A DNA stretch of 13,719 nt, from assembly GCF_000003605.2 (NCBI RefSeq), contig NW_003122455.1, positions 1,541 to 15,259 on the forward strand, given 5' to 3'. Of the stretch, positions 1 to 7,945 are shown one piece after another. The position numbers and the translations under genes are program-made. Source of the stretch: Saccoglossus kowalevskii (Eukaryota; Hemichordata; Enteropneusta; Harrimaniidae). A model generated the notes under the pieces. The model searched no databases, was not told the DNA's origin, and was given only the letters and a program-made list of their open reading frames with translations. Each line of letters starts with the position of its first letter. The stretch's first letter is position 1.

Positions 1-376
1 GTACCTATATATGTAATATCAAAGCAATTGGACTTGCGGTTTTCAACAAGAAGTCGAAAATATCACTTTTTACCAAAAATGACAAAAATATTCACCAAAA
101 TTAGAGAATTAAAGATATCATTACAAAATGAACAAATCTGAGAGAGGTCCACATGTAGTACCTATATATGTAATATCAAAGCAATTGCACTTGCGGTTTT
201 CAACAAGAAGTCGAAAATATCACTTTTTACTAAAAATGACAAAAATATTCACCAAAATTAGAGAATTGAAGATATCATCATGAAATGAACAAATCTGAGA
301 GAGGTCTACCCAAGGTACATATACACCAAGTAACAAAGCATTCAGGCTTGTAGTTTTCAAGAAGAAGTCGAAAAAG
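1..376 (+). repeat. 157-bp tandem monomers, 2.4 copies
   Basis: Each unit begins GTACCTATATATGTAATATC. It runs through CTTGCGGTTTTCAACAAG and a TATCACTTTTTACC block and ends in a GAGAGAGGTCCACATGTA-like block. Copies 1 and 2 differ at only a few positions (for example ATTGGAC versus ATTGCAC, and TTACAAAATG versus CATGAAATG). The third copy starts at 315, is clearly diverged, and breaks off at AAGAAGTCGAAAAAG, where the microsatellite region begins. The same monomer recurs at 3486-3966 with shorter periods (119, 149 and 140 bp). Confidence 0.9.
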
Positions 377-388
377 TAAAACATTGAC

Positions 389-430
389 ACGGACGACGAC
401 GACGGACGACGACGACGGACGACGACGGAC
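389..430 (+). repeat. GGACGACGACGAC microsatellite
   Basis: The tract is built of ACGG and ACG units, roughly ACGGACGACGACG repeated three times with loss of one ACG in the last unit. It lies between the last tandem monomer and the terminal hairpin, the position an ACGG-type microsatellite occupies in pearl-like elements. Confidence 0.9.
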
Positions 431-446
431 AATCACTCATATGATA

Positions 447-477
447 AGCTCCGCTCGACAAAGTCGACAGCGGAGCT
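447..477 (+). repeat. Terminal hairpin of the right element end
   Basis: AGCTCCGCT (447-455) pairs with AGCGGAGCT (469-477). Inside it, CGAC (456-459) pairs with GTCG (463-466), leaving an AAA loop and a 2-nt bulge (AC, 467-468). The hairpin is followed directly by AAT, so the terminus reads CTAAT, which resembles the hairpin plus CTRR-T end of rolling-circle transposons. Confidence 0.75.
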
Positions 478-581
478 AATAAAAAAGTCAGCAGTAGCCT
501 TACACTATCTTGAGTATACAAGTTTTGCGTACCGGTAATATTTGTATTCATGAAAAAGACAGTGTACCTATTAGATAATTC

Positions 582-756
582 CTGTAAAATACTAAGTATG
601 GAATGATAATTTTTTAATTTATTTCCACTGATTTTTGACAAGTTGAATGTGAAATATAAGAAAAACGTTATATTCGCTGGATTTTATTTTCACTGAATCA
701 TTCCTTCAGCGAAAATAGCGAAATTTAATTCCAAGTGAAAATAAAGTATTTTACAG
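582..756. mobile_element. Foldback MITE-like element
   Basis: Seen: CTGTAAAATACT at 582 is exactly inverted as AGTATTTTACAG ending at 756, giving a 175-bp element with 12-bp terminal inverted repeats. The interior carries further partly inverted blocks (GGAATGAT/ATCATTCC, and TTTTCACTGAA near the middle). No open frame survives. A relative starts at 3272 with the same terminus. A clear target-site duplication was not found. It is typical of a short non-autonomous DNA transposon; the superfamily cannot be assigned. Confidence 0.7.
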
Positions 757-1294
757 TACATTCCATCTACCGGTATATTCCCTATTCTAGTGTCACATTT
801 TGTACAGAGCTCATGGGAGATGGTCTTGTTGCTAATTTCTACTGCCAATTAGTTGATTTTCAGAGACTATTGTTGACATTGACTTTACTTTGTTCAACAA
901 TGCTTTTTTCTAGTCACCAAATTTGCATATGAATTTTAGCTGGCATTAGTCCATAGTATACTTCTCAGAAATCATTGTACAGCTACAAATGGGTTTGGCA
1001 TGATGGACTAAAATATTCCATTACATTTTATAAGAAATCTATAGTCACCTACTTCCTGAAACTGTTGATGGTTGAGTAGTCTTTATAGTTGGAAGGGACA
1101 TTTCAGAGGTTGTAGATGTTGAAGGTAGGCCTTGTATTATTGATGTTCATCTATAATGACAAAAATGAAAAGACAACATTAAGATTTAACTTGAAAACAA
1201 ATTATTGGCAGCATTTTGTCAGCTTGCTTTAGAGAATTGCGTAGACACATTGCATAGAAATGAACACTAAATACGAGGGGTTAACACGAAAGTC

Positions 1295-1438
1295 ATGTGG
1301 CCGCGAAATCCCAACAGACTTGCCATCAGTGTAAGTGCCCTCACATTACCGGCCAGATTCGGGCTTGTAATGATTGACATGTCTAATATGTTTCAACCAA
1401 TCAGAGACCCCAGAAACCATACACACTTTCTTGGATAA
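1295..1438 (+). CDS. Short hypothetical ORF (47 aa)
   Basis: The frame opens with ATG at 1295 (MWPRNPNRLA...), reads 47 codons and ends in TAA at 1436-1438. It lies in a locally CpG-richer patch with a CCAAT motif (CAACCAATCAGAG, ~1396-1408) and contains a good splice-donor match, CAGTGTAAGTG, with GT at 1331. No family is recognised. It could be chance, or a first exon ending at the donor. Confidence 0.12.
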   Translation: MWPRNPNRLAISVSALTLPARFGLVMIDMSNMFQPIRDPRNHTHFLG

Positions 1439-1594
1439 ACTTAGATCCCGAAAACATTACCTACCTTCTCATATTCGAATAGCATACGCCATTTTATTTT
1501 AGATTGGATTTCAAAAAAACATGCAATGTTATCAGGAGATGTCCGGTTTATTGTTATGATCCGTGGCTCGGCTGCTCCACCCACCGTATGATGT

Positions 1595-1616
1595 ATATGC
1601 AAGCATGTTTGCATAT
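1595..1616. repeat. Octamer-like inverted repeat
   Basis: ATATGCAA (1595-1602) and TTGCATAT (1609-1616) form a perfect 8-bp stem around GCATGT. Each arm resembles the POU/octamer core ATGCAAAT. The function is unknown. Confidence 0.4.
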
Positions 1617-2478
1617 TTTATCGATAATCGTGCAAGCACTACTATATGTGGATTCATCTTTGATATCGACATGACCAATTACCAGAGAAACACTATTCTG
1701 AATTTTGCTGTCCCTTAAGTCAGGAAAGATGTTATCACATCCACTGAGCCAACCGTGTTTAGGGGGTTCAGTTTTATGGTATTCACTGGGAAGAATCAGT
1801 TTAACACCGTGTTTCTCAGCATCTTTGATAACTTCATCTGATTACATTTGACATTGCTACTACAAACAAATCAGTAACATAAACAGAAATATTTGAATAG
1901 AGATTATACATCAGAAGTGAAATACAGTTGTTAACACGTACTTGGTGTCAATATATTACATATATTATCTCCACTCCTATTTAAACTTTACTTCTTTGTT
2001 TAAAACCATAATGTAATGAGAAGTAACATTAGGCTGAATTTATAGCAACAGGTTTACAACGTTAAGTAGTAATCCGTGTGTATGGACCTTAATACACAGT
2101 GACAAAGTCCAAATTAAAGGTCATGTAGTCATTGGTTATTTCCGCACATGAATGTGCCTTTGCCATTTTTCAGACATTACTCAACTGTCACTATAGCTCC
2201 TATAATATGATGTCGTCTGACAGCGACATGTTGTTTTGTTCTAACACAAGTTTAGCTCACGCCGTACTCAAGACACACGTAAATATACACTTAATTCATT
2301 GTACTAGTTACAGGTTATATTCAACTCAATATTTTAACTTATGCAGTAAATAGTGATTACAAAGGACTACAATGAATTTATCTTCATGTAGTGTCTGATC
2401 CAATATTAAGAATTAAATTGAATTATAAATACTTACCAAATCACAGCGAAATGATTGAATTCCTCACAGGGAGCTGAC

Positions 2479-2499
2479 ACTACTTTGTACTAAAGTAGT
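2479..2499. repeat. 8-bp perfect hairpin
   Basis: ACTACTTT (2479-2486), loop GTACT, then AAAGTAGT (2492-2499). It is isolated, with no surrounding element recognised. Confidence 0.5.
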
Positions 2500-2641
2500 A
2501 AGACCAACAGGGATGAACTCTGACCTTACTTGTCTCTGTGTATATAGAGCTATTAAATATTAACATAATTGTGATTTATTTACGAACACTACATACCATA
2601 GGTCAAGTGAGGCGAGTAAACCTTCCAATTCCATTATCAAT

Positions 2642-2658
2642 TGCAGGTGTAACCTGCA
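2642..2658. repeat. 7-bp perfect hairpin
   Basis: TGCAGGT (2642-2648), loop GTA, ACCTGCA (2652-2658). It is a small stem-loop in AT-rich surroundings and could be the relic of a transposon end. Confidence 0.4.
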
Positions 2659-2728
2659 GTTTTACAAAGATTAAAATTATGATTAATATTTTCTATTAAA
2701 TATGCCACACATAAAAGTTCTAATACCC

Positions 2729-2982
2729 CATTCGAAGCATGTTATCTAGTCACACTGACACACAACCCAGTCGTGTAGTCCCAAGCTTATACTTTCATAT
2801 TGAATATGACATTAAACTCAAAACATATACTTATTTGGTCAGTATGTTATGACAGCATTCAAAGCATGTTATCTAGTAACACTGACACACAACCCAGTCA
2901 TGTAGTCCCTAGCTTATACTTTCATATTGAATATGACATTAAACTCAAAACATATACTTATTTGGTCAGTATGTTATAACAT
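2729..2982 (+). repeat. 127-bp tandem duplication
   Basis: Copy 1 (2729-2855) and copy 2 (2856-2982) begin CATTCGAAGC and CATTCAAAGC and stay aligned without gaps. Within the first ~120 bp I count four substitutions; a few more fall at the right edge. High identity over non-coding sequence indicates a recent duplication, or a dimer of a satellite-like unit. Confidence 0.9.
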
Positions 2983-3271
2983 ATCATTGTTCATGTTTGA
3001 ACATTTCATTACGTCACTACTGTGCTGCATAAGAAGAGTATTTCTCTATTTCATTTCTGAACTAGTATTTTTTACATGACATTTCATGCAATATTTTTGG
3101 CATTGTAGAAGATGTGAAGTAAAATACTATAAAATTAACCCAGTTAAAACAATTCACATTACAGATTTATTATTTAACATTGATAGTTTCAGTGTGTGAT
3201 CTGCCTGTTCACACAATAAAACGTTAAATGTTCCAGAACTATAGTATTCTACATGGTTGCATTTTAATGTA

Positions 3272-3390
3272 CTGTAAAATACTTTATTTTAGCTGGAATT
3301 AATTTTTGCTGAAAAGACTTTTTGAGTGCTTTGTATAGAATTTTCACTGATTTTTGGCGAATTGAATGTTAAAATATAGCAAGTAAAATA
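3272..3390. mobile_element. Rearranged copy of the 582-756 MITE
   Basis: It begins CTGTAAAATACTTTATTTT, the reverse complement of the right end of the 582-756 element, followed by a GGAATTAA-like block. Further in, TTTTCACTGATTTTTGGCGAATTGAATGT matches the opposite strand of that element (sense orientation in the first copy). The two halves therefore have different relative orientation, as expected for a foldback family with shuffled arms. The right terminus is degraded and grades into the next element at ~3390. Confidence 0.55.
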
Positions 3391-3395
3391 ACAAG

Positions 3396-3966
3396 CAGCC
3401 TGTCGGCTGAGATAGCTCCGCTGTTACCAATGCACATTTTAATTAAAGAACAGAAGATATCATTAGAAAATGAACAATATGTATAGTACATTGTATCGAA
3501 GCAACGGACCTTGCTGTTTTCAACAAGAATTCAAAAATTCAAAAATAATCATCAAAATTAAGTAATTGAATATATCACCACGAAATTAACAAGGTCCACA
3601 TGTAATACCTATATATGTAATATAAAAGCAATCAGACTTGTGGTTTTTAACAAGAAGTCGAAAATATCACTTTTTACCAAAAATGACAAAAATATTCACC
3701 AAAATTAAAGATATCATTACAAAATGAACAAATCTGAGAGAGGTTCACATGTAGTACCTATAAAAAAGCAATCAGACTTGTGGTTTTTAACAAGAAGTCG
3801 AAAATATCACTTTTTACCAAAAATGACAAAAATATTCACCAAAATTAAAGATATCACTACAAAATGAACAAATCTGAGAGAGGTCCACATGTAGTACCTA
3901 CATTTGTATATATGTAATATCAAAGCAATCAGACTTGCGGTTTTAACAAGAAGTCGAAAATATCAC
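3396..3966 (+). mobile_element. HINE/pearl-like element, left part
   Basis: Seen: a small hairpin (CAGCC-TGTC-GGCTG, 3396-3409), then TAGCTCCGCTG (3413-3423), the exact inverse of the right terminus at 468-478. After this come a diverged monomer (3486-3604), two monomers of 149 and 140 bp (3605-3753, 3754-3893), and a fourth that stops abruptly after TATCAC at 3966. The monomers match those at 1-376 through CAAGAAGTCGAAAATATCAC and the CTGAGAGAGGT block. The microsatellite and terminal hairpin expected on the right are missing, so this copy is 3'-truncated or interrupted. It is non-coding. Confidence 0.65.
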
Positions 3967-3980
3967 AGACTGCTTGCGTG

Positions 3981-4178
3981 ATTGTTTTTTCAGCTCACTG
4001 CAATTTAGAATTACTGTGATGGCTTTTGAAAAACCCGTGGTTATTTTCAACAGTTTGCTGAACTTTGATCAAAAACTCGTCTCAAAAAACACTTTTACAT
4101 CAGTTTTTCAATTTTTTTTTTAGTTCACTGCGATAGAATCAATCAATTTAGAACTACTGTGATGGCTATCGAAAAACA
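3981..4178 (+). repeat. Degenerate direct duplication, ~130-bp period
   Basis: Copy 1 (3981-4034) and copy 2 (4111-4178) share a T-run followed by TTCACTGC, then a CAATTTAGAA block, then ACTGTGATGGCT and GAAAAAC. Copy 2 carries a short extra stretch (~4132-4143). The pair lies between the truncated HINE-like copy and the LINE ORF1 relic and could belong to the LINE 5' untranslated region. Confidence 0.7.
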
Positions 4179-4295
4179 CATTGGCACAAGTTTACCGGAA
4201 AGTACAAGTTTGTCATTGCTCATGAATATTAACTTATGCAAATTAGGGGATTACTAATATTTTAACTGATTGTGTCATGCAACTCCCCCCTACTA

Positions 4296-4457
4296 GAGTA
4301 AGTTATCATTACATGTATTTACGACATATGCATCCAAACCCAGTGACAGCGCCACCAGTGGTCAACCTTTTTTGTATTTACAGGTGTCAAACAGAGTAAG
4401 GTTAACATTATTTACGATGTATGCATCCAACCCAGGTGACAGCGCCACCACTGGTCA
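4296..4457 (+). repeat. Direct repeats (~93-99 bp apart) upstream of ORF1
   Basis: TTTACGACATATGCATCC (from 4318) recurs as TTTACGATGTATGCATCC (from 4411). Both continue with GTGACAGCGCCACCA and TGGTCA. The upstream GAGTAAG also recurs (4296 and 4395). Tandem monomers just upstream of a LINE ORF1 are known in some L1 5' UTRs, so promoter monomers are possible here; this is inference. Confidence 0.75.
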
Positions 4458-4528
4458 CACTTATGATACATTTTTGCGGTATCCAAACCCTTCCTCGACA
4501 CACCCCAAGATTTACATTTTACATTATT

Positions 4529-4934
4529 GAAACGAATGAGCAATCATTTCACACATTGAATCGTAAGGTCAGCAAACTCTCTGCACAAGTTTACAAATTG
4601 GGGAAACAAAATAAAGTTATCGTCACACAGCAATGAGCTACAGATGAAACATGACAGCTACTTGAGAAAATATAATCTGCGATTTGGAAGAAAGATGAAA
4701 ATTGCATAGAAATTATTGAGAAACTGTTAGTGGTCATCCCGTAGTTGAAAATGCGCATCGCCTCCGGTCTAAACGAAATGGGAAAACACCTAACCATATA
4801 ATCACAAAATTCTATAGCAGACCAGTAAAAAAAATTGTGGTCAAGAATGCCTGATCTGTTTTAAAAGATTTACGTATTGTCTGAATTGATCTTATCACAG
4901 AAGAATATAAAGTAAACAAGCATTGGATAATGCA
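4529..4934 (+). pseudogene. L1/Tx1-like LINE ORF1 relic, first part
   Basis: ORF1 proteins of L1-group LINEs are RNA-binding chaperones with a coiled coil, an RRM-like domain and a C-terminal domain. Seen in three frames: a heptad-like segment (FHTLNRKVSKLSAQVYKL, frame of 4529); then ELQMKHDSYLRKYNLRF (frame of 4635, reached by one extra base), the place of the conserved S/RR-NNLRF block; then ENCIEIIEKLL (frame of 4697); then VVENAHRLRSK...GKTPNHIITKFYSRP (frame of 4741), matching the family pattern of 'I-x-x-AHR-L-G' followed by 'P-R-x-I-I-x-K-F'; then ITEEYKVNKHW. At least two frameshifts and several in-frame stops (TGA at ~4849 and ~4876) make it dead. It breaks at 4935 and resumes at 5877. 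Confidence 0.75.
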
Positions 4935-5871
4935 TAGTCCCTGTTAAGTATCAGCTGTAGTCGATGTAAATGTTTAATACAAGTGACATGTAGAAATGAA
5001 AGATCAATGTTTTTTTAACACTAACAGATTATAGATTGCGTTACTGTCAGTATAGTACCTACATGGAAACTTTGAACTGAATTGGACTATATCTTACAGA
5101 GGAAATAGCATGAAAGAAAAACGCAGCCACTCGGGTATTGTTGTTCAAGTATCTTCAAAAAGAAATATGGCTTGCACCGTAACCTAATATGTAAGGTCAT
5201 CATACAAAGTTTGATTGAAAATGCCCTATTCAACTTTGAACTGAATCAGGCCACATCGTGCTGTTCAGCTCCAAGAAACAGTTCCAGACAGAATGATATT
5301 TTACACTTTTTTTAACAAAATGGCTGCCATTTCCACCAATTTGATAAAATTGTGTTTACTACCTATGTACAAACTTTCAAGTGAATCAGGCCATATCTTT
5401 CAGAGGAATCGGCACAAAAAAGGAAGAAAAAAATGGCCGCCAGTCGGCCACGTTGGTTCAAATTTTGAAAAAAATATGACATGCATGTGTAATCCAATAT
5501 ACATGATCATCATACATAGTTTGATTAAAATTGCCCTATTCAGCCCTGAGAAACAGTTCCGGGCCCATTACAGCCATTTCGACAAATTTGAACTGAATCA
5601 GGCCATATCTTATGGAGGAATCCGCATGAACACGTAAAAAAACAAAAGGGGCCATCTTGGACTGAATCTCGAAAAAAAAGTGACGTGCACCTATAACCCA
5701 TTATAGCGAAAATTGGCATGCATATGTAGGTCACCATACATTATCTGTATACCAAGCTTGAACAAGATCGTCAAAGGGTGTTTGAGAAATAGTTTCAGAG
5801 GGACACACGGACGGACGGAATAATCCCAAATTAATAATCCTTGTTTTCGAACTTCCTCTGAATGGGGACTA
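4935..5871. mobile_element. Nested non-autonomous element with TAGTCCC/GGGACTA ends
   Basis: Seen: TAGTCCC at 4935-4941 and its inverse GGGACTA at 5865-5871 bracket a block that interrupts the LINE ORF1 relic. Inside are degenerate repeats. CTTTGAACTGA-like motifs lie at 5070, 5234, 5374 and 5586, each followed by a TGAATCAGGCCATATC-like block. TCATCATACA.AGTTTGATT recurs at 5198 and 5508 (310 bp apart), with a weaker third at 5731. A (CGGA)n tract lies at 5806-5819, near the right end, and the end reads GGGGACTAA. Inference: a tandem-repeat-bearing element with the same plan as the 1-478 family (core repeats, CGGA microsatellite, CTAA end). The open frame 5293-5637 (114 codons) lies wholly in these repeats and is not treated as a gene. 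Confidence 0.6.
5806..5819 (+). repeat. (CGGA)n microsatellite
   Basis: CACGGACGGACGGA, near the right end of the nested element. Its placement parallels the microsatellite at 389-430. Confidence 0.85.
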
Positions 5872-5876
5872 AAAAG

Positions 5877-5963
5877 TCATTAAAGAATGTGATAACTAAG
5901 GCCTACGAAGACGACAAAAACAAGGAAACAAAGTAACGCTTTATAGAGGGTAAACAATTTGTG
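5877..5963 (+). pseudogene. LINE ORF1 relic, second part
   Basis: Just after the nested element the + strand reads SLKNVITKAYEDDKNK in the frame of 5877. After a one-base shift it continues as GNKVTLYRG, then KQFV after another shift, and stops. This has the shape of the ORF1 C-terminal end (helix with A-x-x-x-x-K, then a strand and a 'G-K-L-x-V' tail). It fits directly after ITEEYKVNKHWIMH at 4894-4935. Splicing out the nested element would restore the expected order of blocks. Confidence 0.6.
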
Positions 5964-6870
5964 TAGTGCTGTACTTTGGTTAATTTAGCTATATTTTATG
6001 TTTTGTATGACTTATAGATAAACATTGCCATAATTTCAGTGTATTCATATGCTAATTATGATACATTGTGTGGAATACACACCTGTTGTGTGTTTAATAA
6101 ACCTGTGTAATCAACTTCTGACAAGATGTTTTGTCACTAAGTACAGTTTACCACAGGAACTGAATTGGCACATACTTTCTGGGTATCATTTTTGATGACT
6201 ATGAATACTCTGTCTATTTGCATTTGTTTAAACATATATATATATATTTGAAATGGGTCTTTCTGAGTAGCCTGACAAGGTCGTGCGAGTTGCGCCCTCC
6301 GTTGTGCTCCAAACCCAATGTGTGCCATCAAAGAGTAAGCAATCACAGCACCGTTTATTTGTTTGTTGACATAATGCATGATAAGGCGCTGGCAAATTTA
6401 CGCCCAATGTTTATCATCTTGTTGAAAACAGTCTGTGATTTTGCCGACAATGCAAACGTGGCTTTGATTGATGGTGTTACCATAACCACAAAAATGAATA
6501 TTCATTGAAACTTGTTGCAAAAAGGCGTGAACTTTGCAAATTCGCAGTACTGATCTTATTGACGAGACATACACTATTCTATTAGGCGTTAGTGAGGGCT
6601 GATGCCATTTGGCCATTGAGGGCGCTACTCATGCCTACATGTCAGACTACTTTCTAAGCAGTATTGATTGTTTCACTGCTCTGTTACAACATGCAGTTTT
6701 CAATTGTTACTTATTTGAATGTTATGCTGTGTTGTGTATGCATACTTACGTTTGTAATTATGAGAAAACCTCAAAGTATGCGCGAAGCCTATAGAGTAAG
6801 AGAATACTAGTAGGTTAGTTGGTAATTACTATTATTCACTGTTTCAAATATGATATTCGTAACAAGATCA
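5964..6870. other. Unannotated stretch, no recognisable gene
   Basis: About 900 bp lie between the ORF1 end and the first endonuclease motif. The N-terminal LINE endonuclease blocks expected here were not found. Present are a possible polyadenylation signal (6096-6101), a short (TA)n run (6234-6247), a 14-bp perfect palindrome (AATGAATATTCATT, 6493-6506) and a GAGGGCGCTA motif (6618-6627). The overlapping open frames on both strands at 6137-6616 lack any family signature, and the plus-strand one starts at TTG. Confidence 0.5.
6084..6101 (+). terminator. Possible poly(A) signal with adjacent stem-loop
   Basis: AATAAA at 6096-6101 directly follows ACACAC...GTGTGT (~6078-6094), which can pair. 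No transcript is identified that would use it, so this is a motif match only. Confidence 0.2.
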
Positions 6871-7945
6871 CATTAATACCACTGTTCAAAACTACAGCTA
6901 AGACATGGATACACACATTATCTGTGGAGAGGATTTTAATTATATCCCAGACATTTAGAGAATACGTAATACTACAGGTTAACGTTTTACAACACCTGTT
7001 CAAAGTTGATTGGAATATTTATTTATTTCAGACCCCATACAACATATTGTTAGTATGGTGGACATTGTACCAGTTTCTTTCAGTGATCATTCATGTGTGT
7101 TTATCACAAGATTCAATTCATGTCGTTTTGAAAGTTTAATCAGCCTACTATGATATCAATTATGTAAATGAGATGCAAAAATGTCTACACGATTGGCTAT
7201 CTGAAATTTATAATTATTCTACTCCAATTCTATCTTGGATTATCTAAAATATAAAATTCTTAAATTCACTATCAATTATAATAAAACTAGAGCTAAACAA
7301 GAAAAGGATGAACAAATTTTACTCGAAAATAAATTTGAAGAGTCTTGTAATGATTATATCACACTGGGAGCAATTATTCGCTCTCTGTCCCAGTGGACCA
7401 AAAGTGGAGAAAAATGGACTAAGTACTATCTGGGGTTAGAGAAACGTAATTATCTTAAATCCCACATACAGAGAATAGTTGGTCCAGATAAATTTGTTCA
7501 TGAAACTCCCTCTACAATTCTATCTAAAATAAGACAATTTTATGAGGCATTGTATAATTCTGAGCAAGAGTTATGTGAAGGTTTGATTACAGTAATGAAG
7601 CATACCATGCTCTTGTCACAATGCCTCGCTGTAAGATGCCTGGGAATGACGGTTTATTGTCTGAATTTTATCTTATTTTATTTTTGGCAGTCCTTAGGTA
7701 AGACGCTTATTAAAAAATTGAATTATGCATATGTCAATGGAATCCTTTCAACGTCTCAACACCAAAGTATAATAACAATAATAGACAAAAAGACAATGCT
7801 ACATAAATAATTGGCGACCAATTTCACTAATCAATGTGGATGCTAAGATTGTCTCTAAATGTATTTTGAAGTGTCTTGAAAAATTTTTACAAAGAAGCTC
7901 TTATCACATGGTGCAAACTTGTACAGCTGAACCCATCTAGATTAA
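6871..7945 (+). pseudogene. L1/Tx1-like LINE ORF2 relic: endonuclease and RT start
   Basis: ORF2 encodes an APE-type endonuclease and a reverse transcriptase that act in target-primed reverse transcription. Seen in order: IICGEDFN (~6917), the endonuclease GGDFN block with G changed to E; DIVPVSFSDHSCVF (~7060-7110), the SDH catalytic block; YYDINYVNEMQKCLHDWLSE (~7146-7206), the linker; LDYLKYKILKFTINYNKTRA (from 7235); WTKSGEKWTKYYLGLEKRN (~7394-7450), a hallmark pre-RT block; KMPGNDGLLSEFYLI (~7633), shifted by a base; FWQSLGKTLIKKLNYAY; HQSIITIIDKK; then NNWRPISLINVDAKIVSK (~7806) after another shift. The homology fades near 7945, before the YxDD block. The longest surviving frame is 7235-7810 (it begins at TTG, not ATG). 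Several frameshifts make it inactive. Confidence 0.88.

Larger units (their letters stand above)
1..478 (+). mobile_element. HINE/pearl-like non-autonomous element, right part
   Basis: Seen: two tandem 157-bp monomers (1-157 and 158-314) that are almost identical, a degenerate partial third monomer (315-~376), a GGACGACG-type microsatellite (389-430), and a terminal hairpin (447-477) followed at once by CTAAT. Known: Helentron-associated elements (HINEs), including mollusc 'pearl' elements, combine a short 5' terminal inverted repeat, ~150-160-bp tandem core repeats, an ACGG-type microsatellite and a 3' hairpin. Inference: this is the 3' portion of such an element, with its left end outside the window. 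The left end of a related copy is seen at 3396-3966; its motif TAGCTCCGCTG is the exact inverse of CAGCGGAGCTA at 468-478. It encodes nothing; minus-strand open frames through the microsatellite are a by-product of the triplet repeat. A satellite array with fortuitous ends is the main alternative. Confidence 0.65.
757..2728. other. Unannotated stretch, no recognisable gene
   Basis: About 2 kb of AT-rich sequence with many stops in all frames. Items seen inside are a CpG-richer patch around 1290-1450 with a 47-codon open frame, an octamer-like hairpin (1595-1616), a perfect 8-bp-stem hairpin (2479-2499) and a 7-bp-stem hairpin (2642-2658). Longer open frames here (735-932 and 2132-2353) start at GTG or TTG and have no protein-like composition. 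Intron or intergenic DNA is the simplest reading. Confidence 0.5.

Noticed and set aside
1-376. CRISPR-like array
   Set aside because: The repeats are 157 bp and directly contiguous, with no short repeat/unique spacer structure, and the context is eukaryotic.
220-641. Two minus-strand ORFs with runs of Arg/Ser or Arg/Val residues
   Set aside because: The biased runs come from reading the GGACGACG microsatellite; the rest is tandem monomer and flank.
5293-5637. 114-codon ATG-led plus-strand ORF
   Set aside because: It runs entirely through the degenerate internal repeats of the nested element. It is Lys/Asn/Phe/Ile-rich as expected from AT-rich repeat DNA and shows no family motif.
6234-6247. 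(TA)n tract as a regulatory element
   Set aside because: A short simple repeat, common in DNA this AT-rich.
6137-6616. Overlapping plus- and minus-strand ORFs of 72-96 codons
   Set aside because: They are open in several frames at once, the plus-strand frame lacks an ATG start, and no signature is seen; most likely chance in a locally stop-poor stretch.
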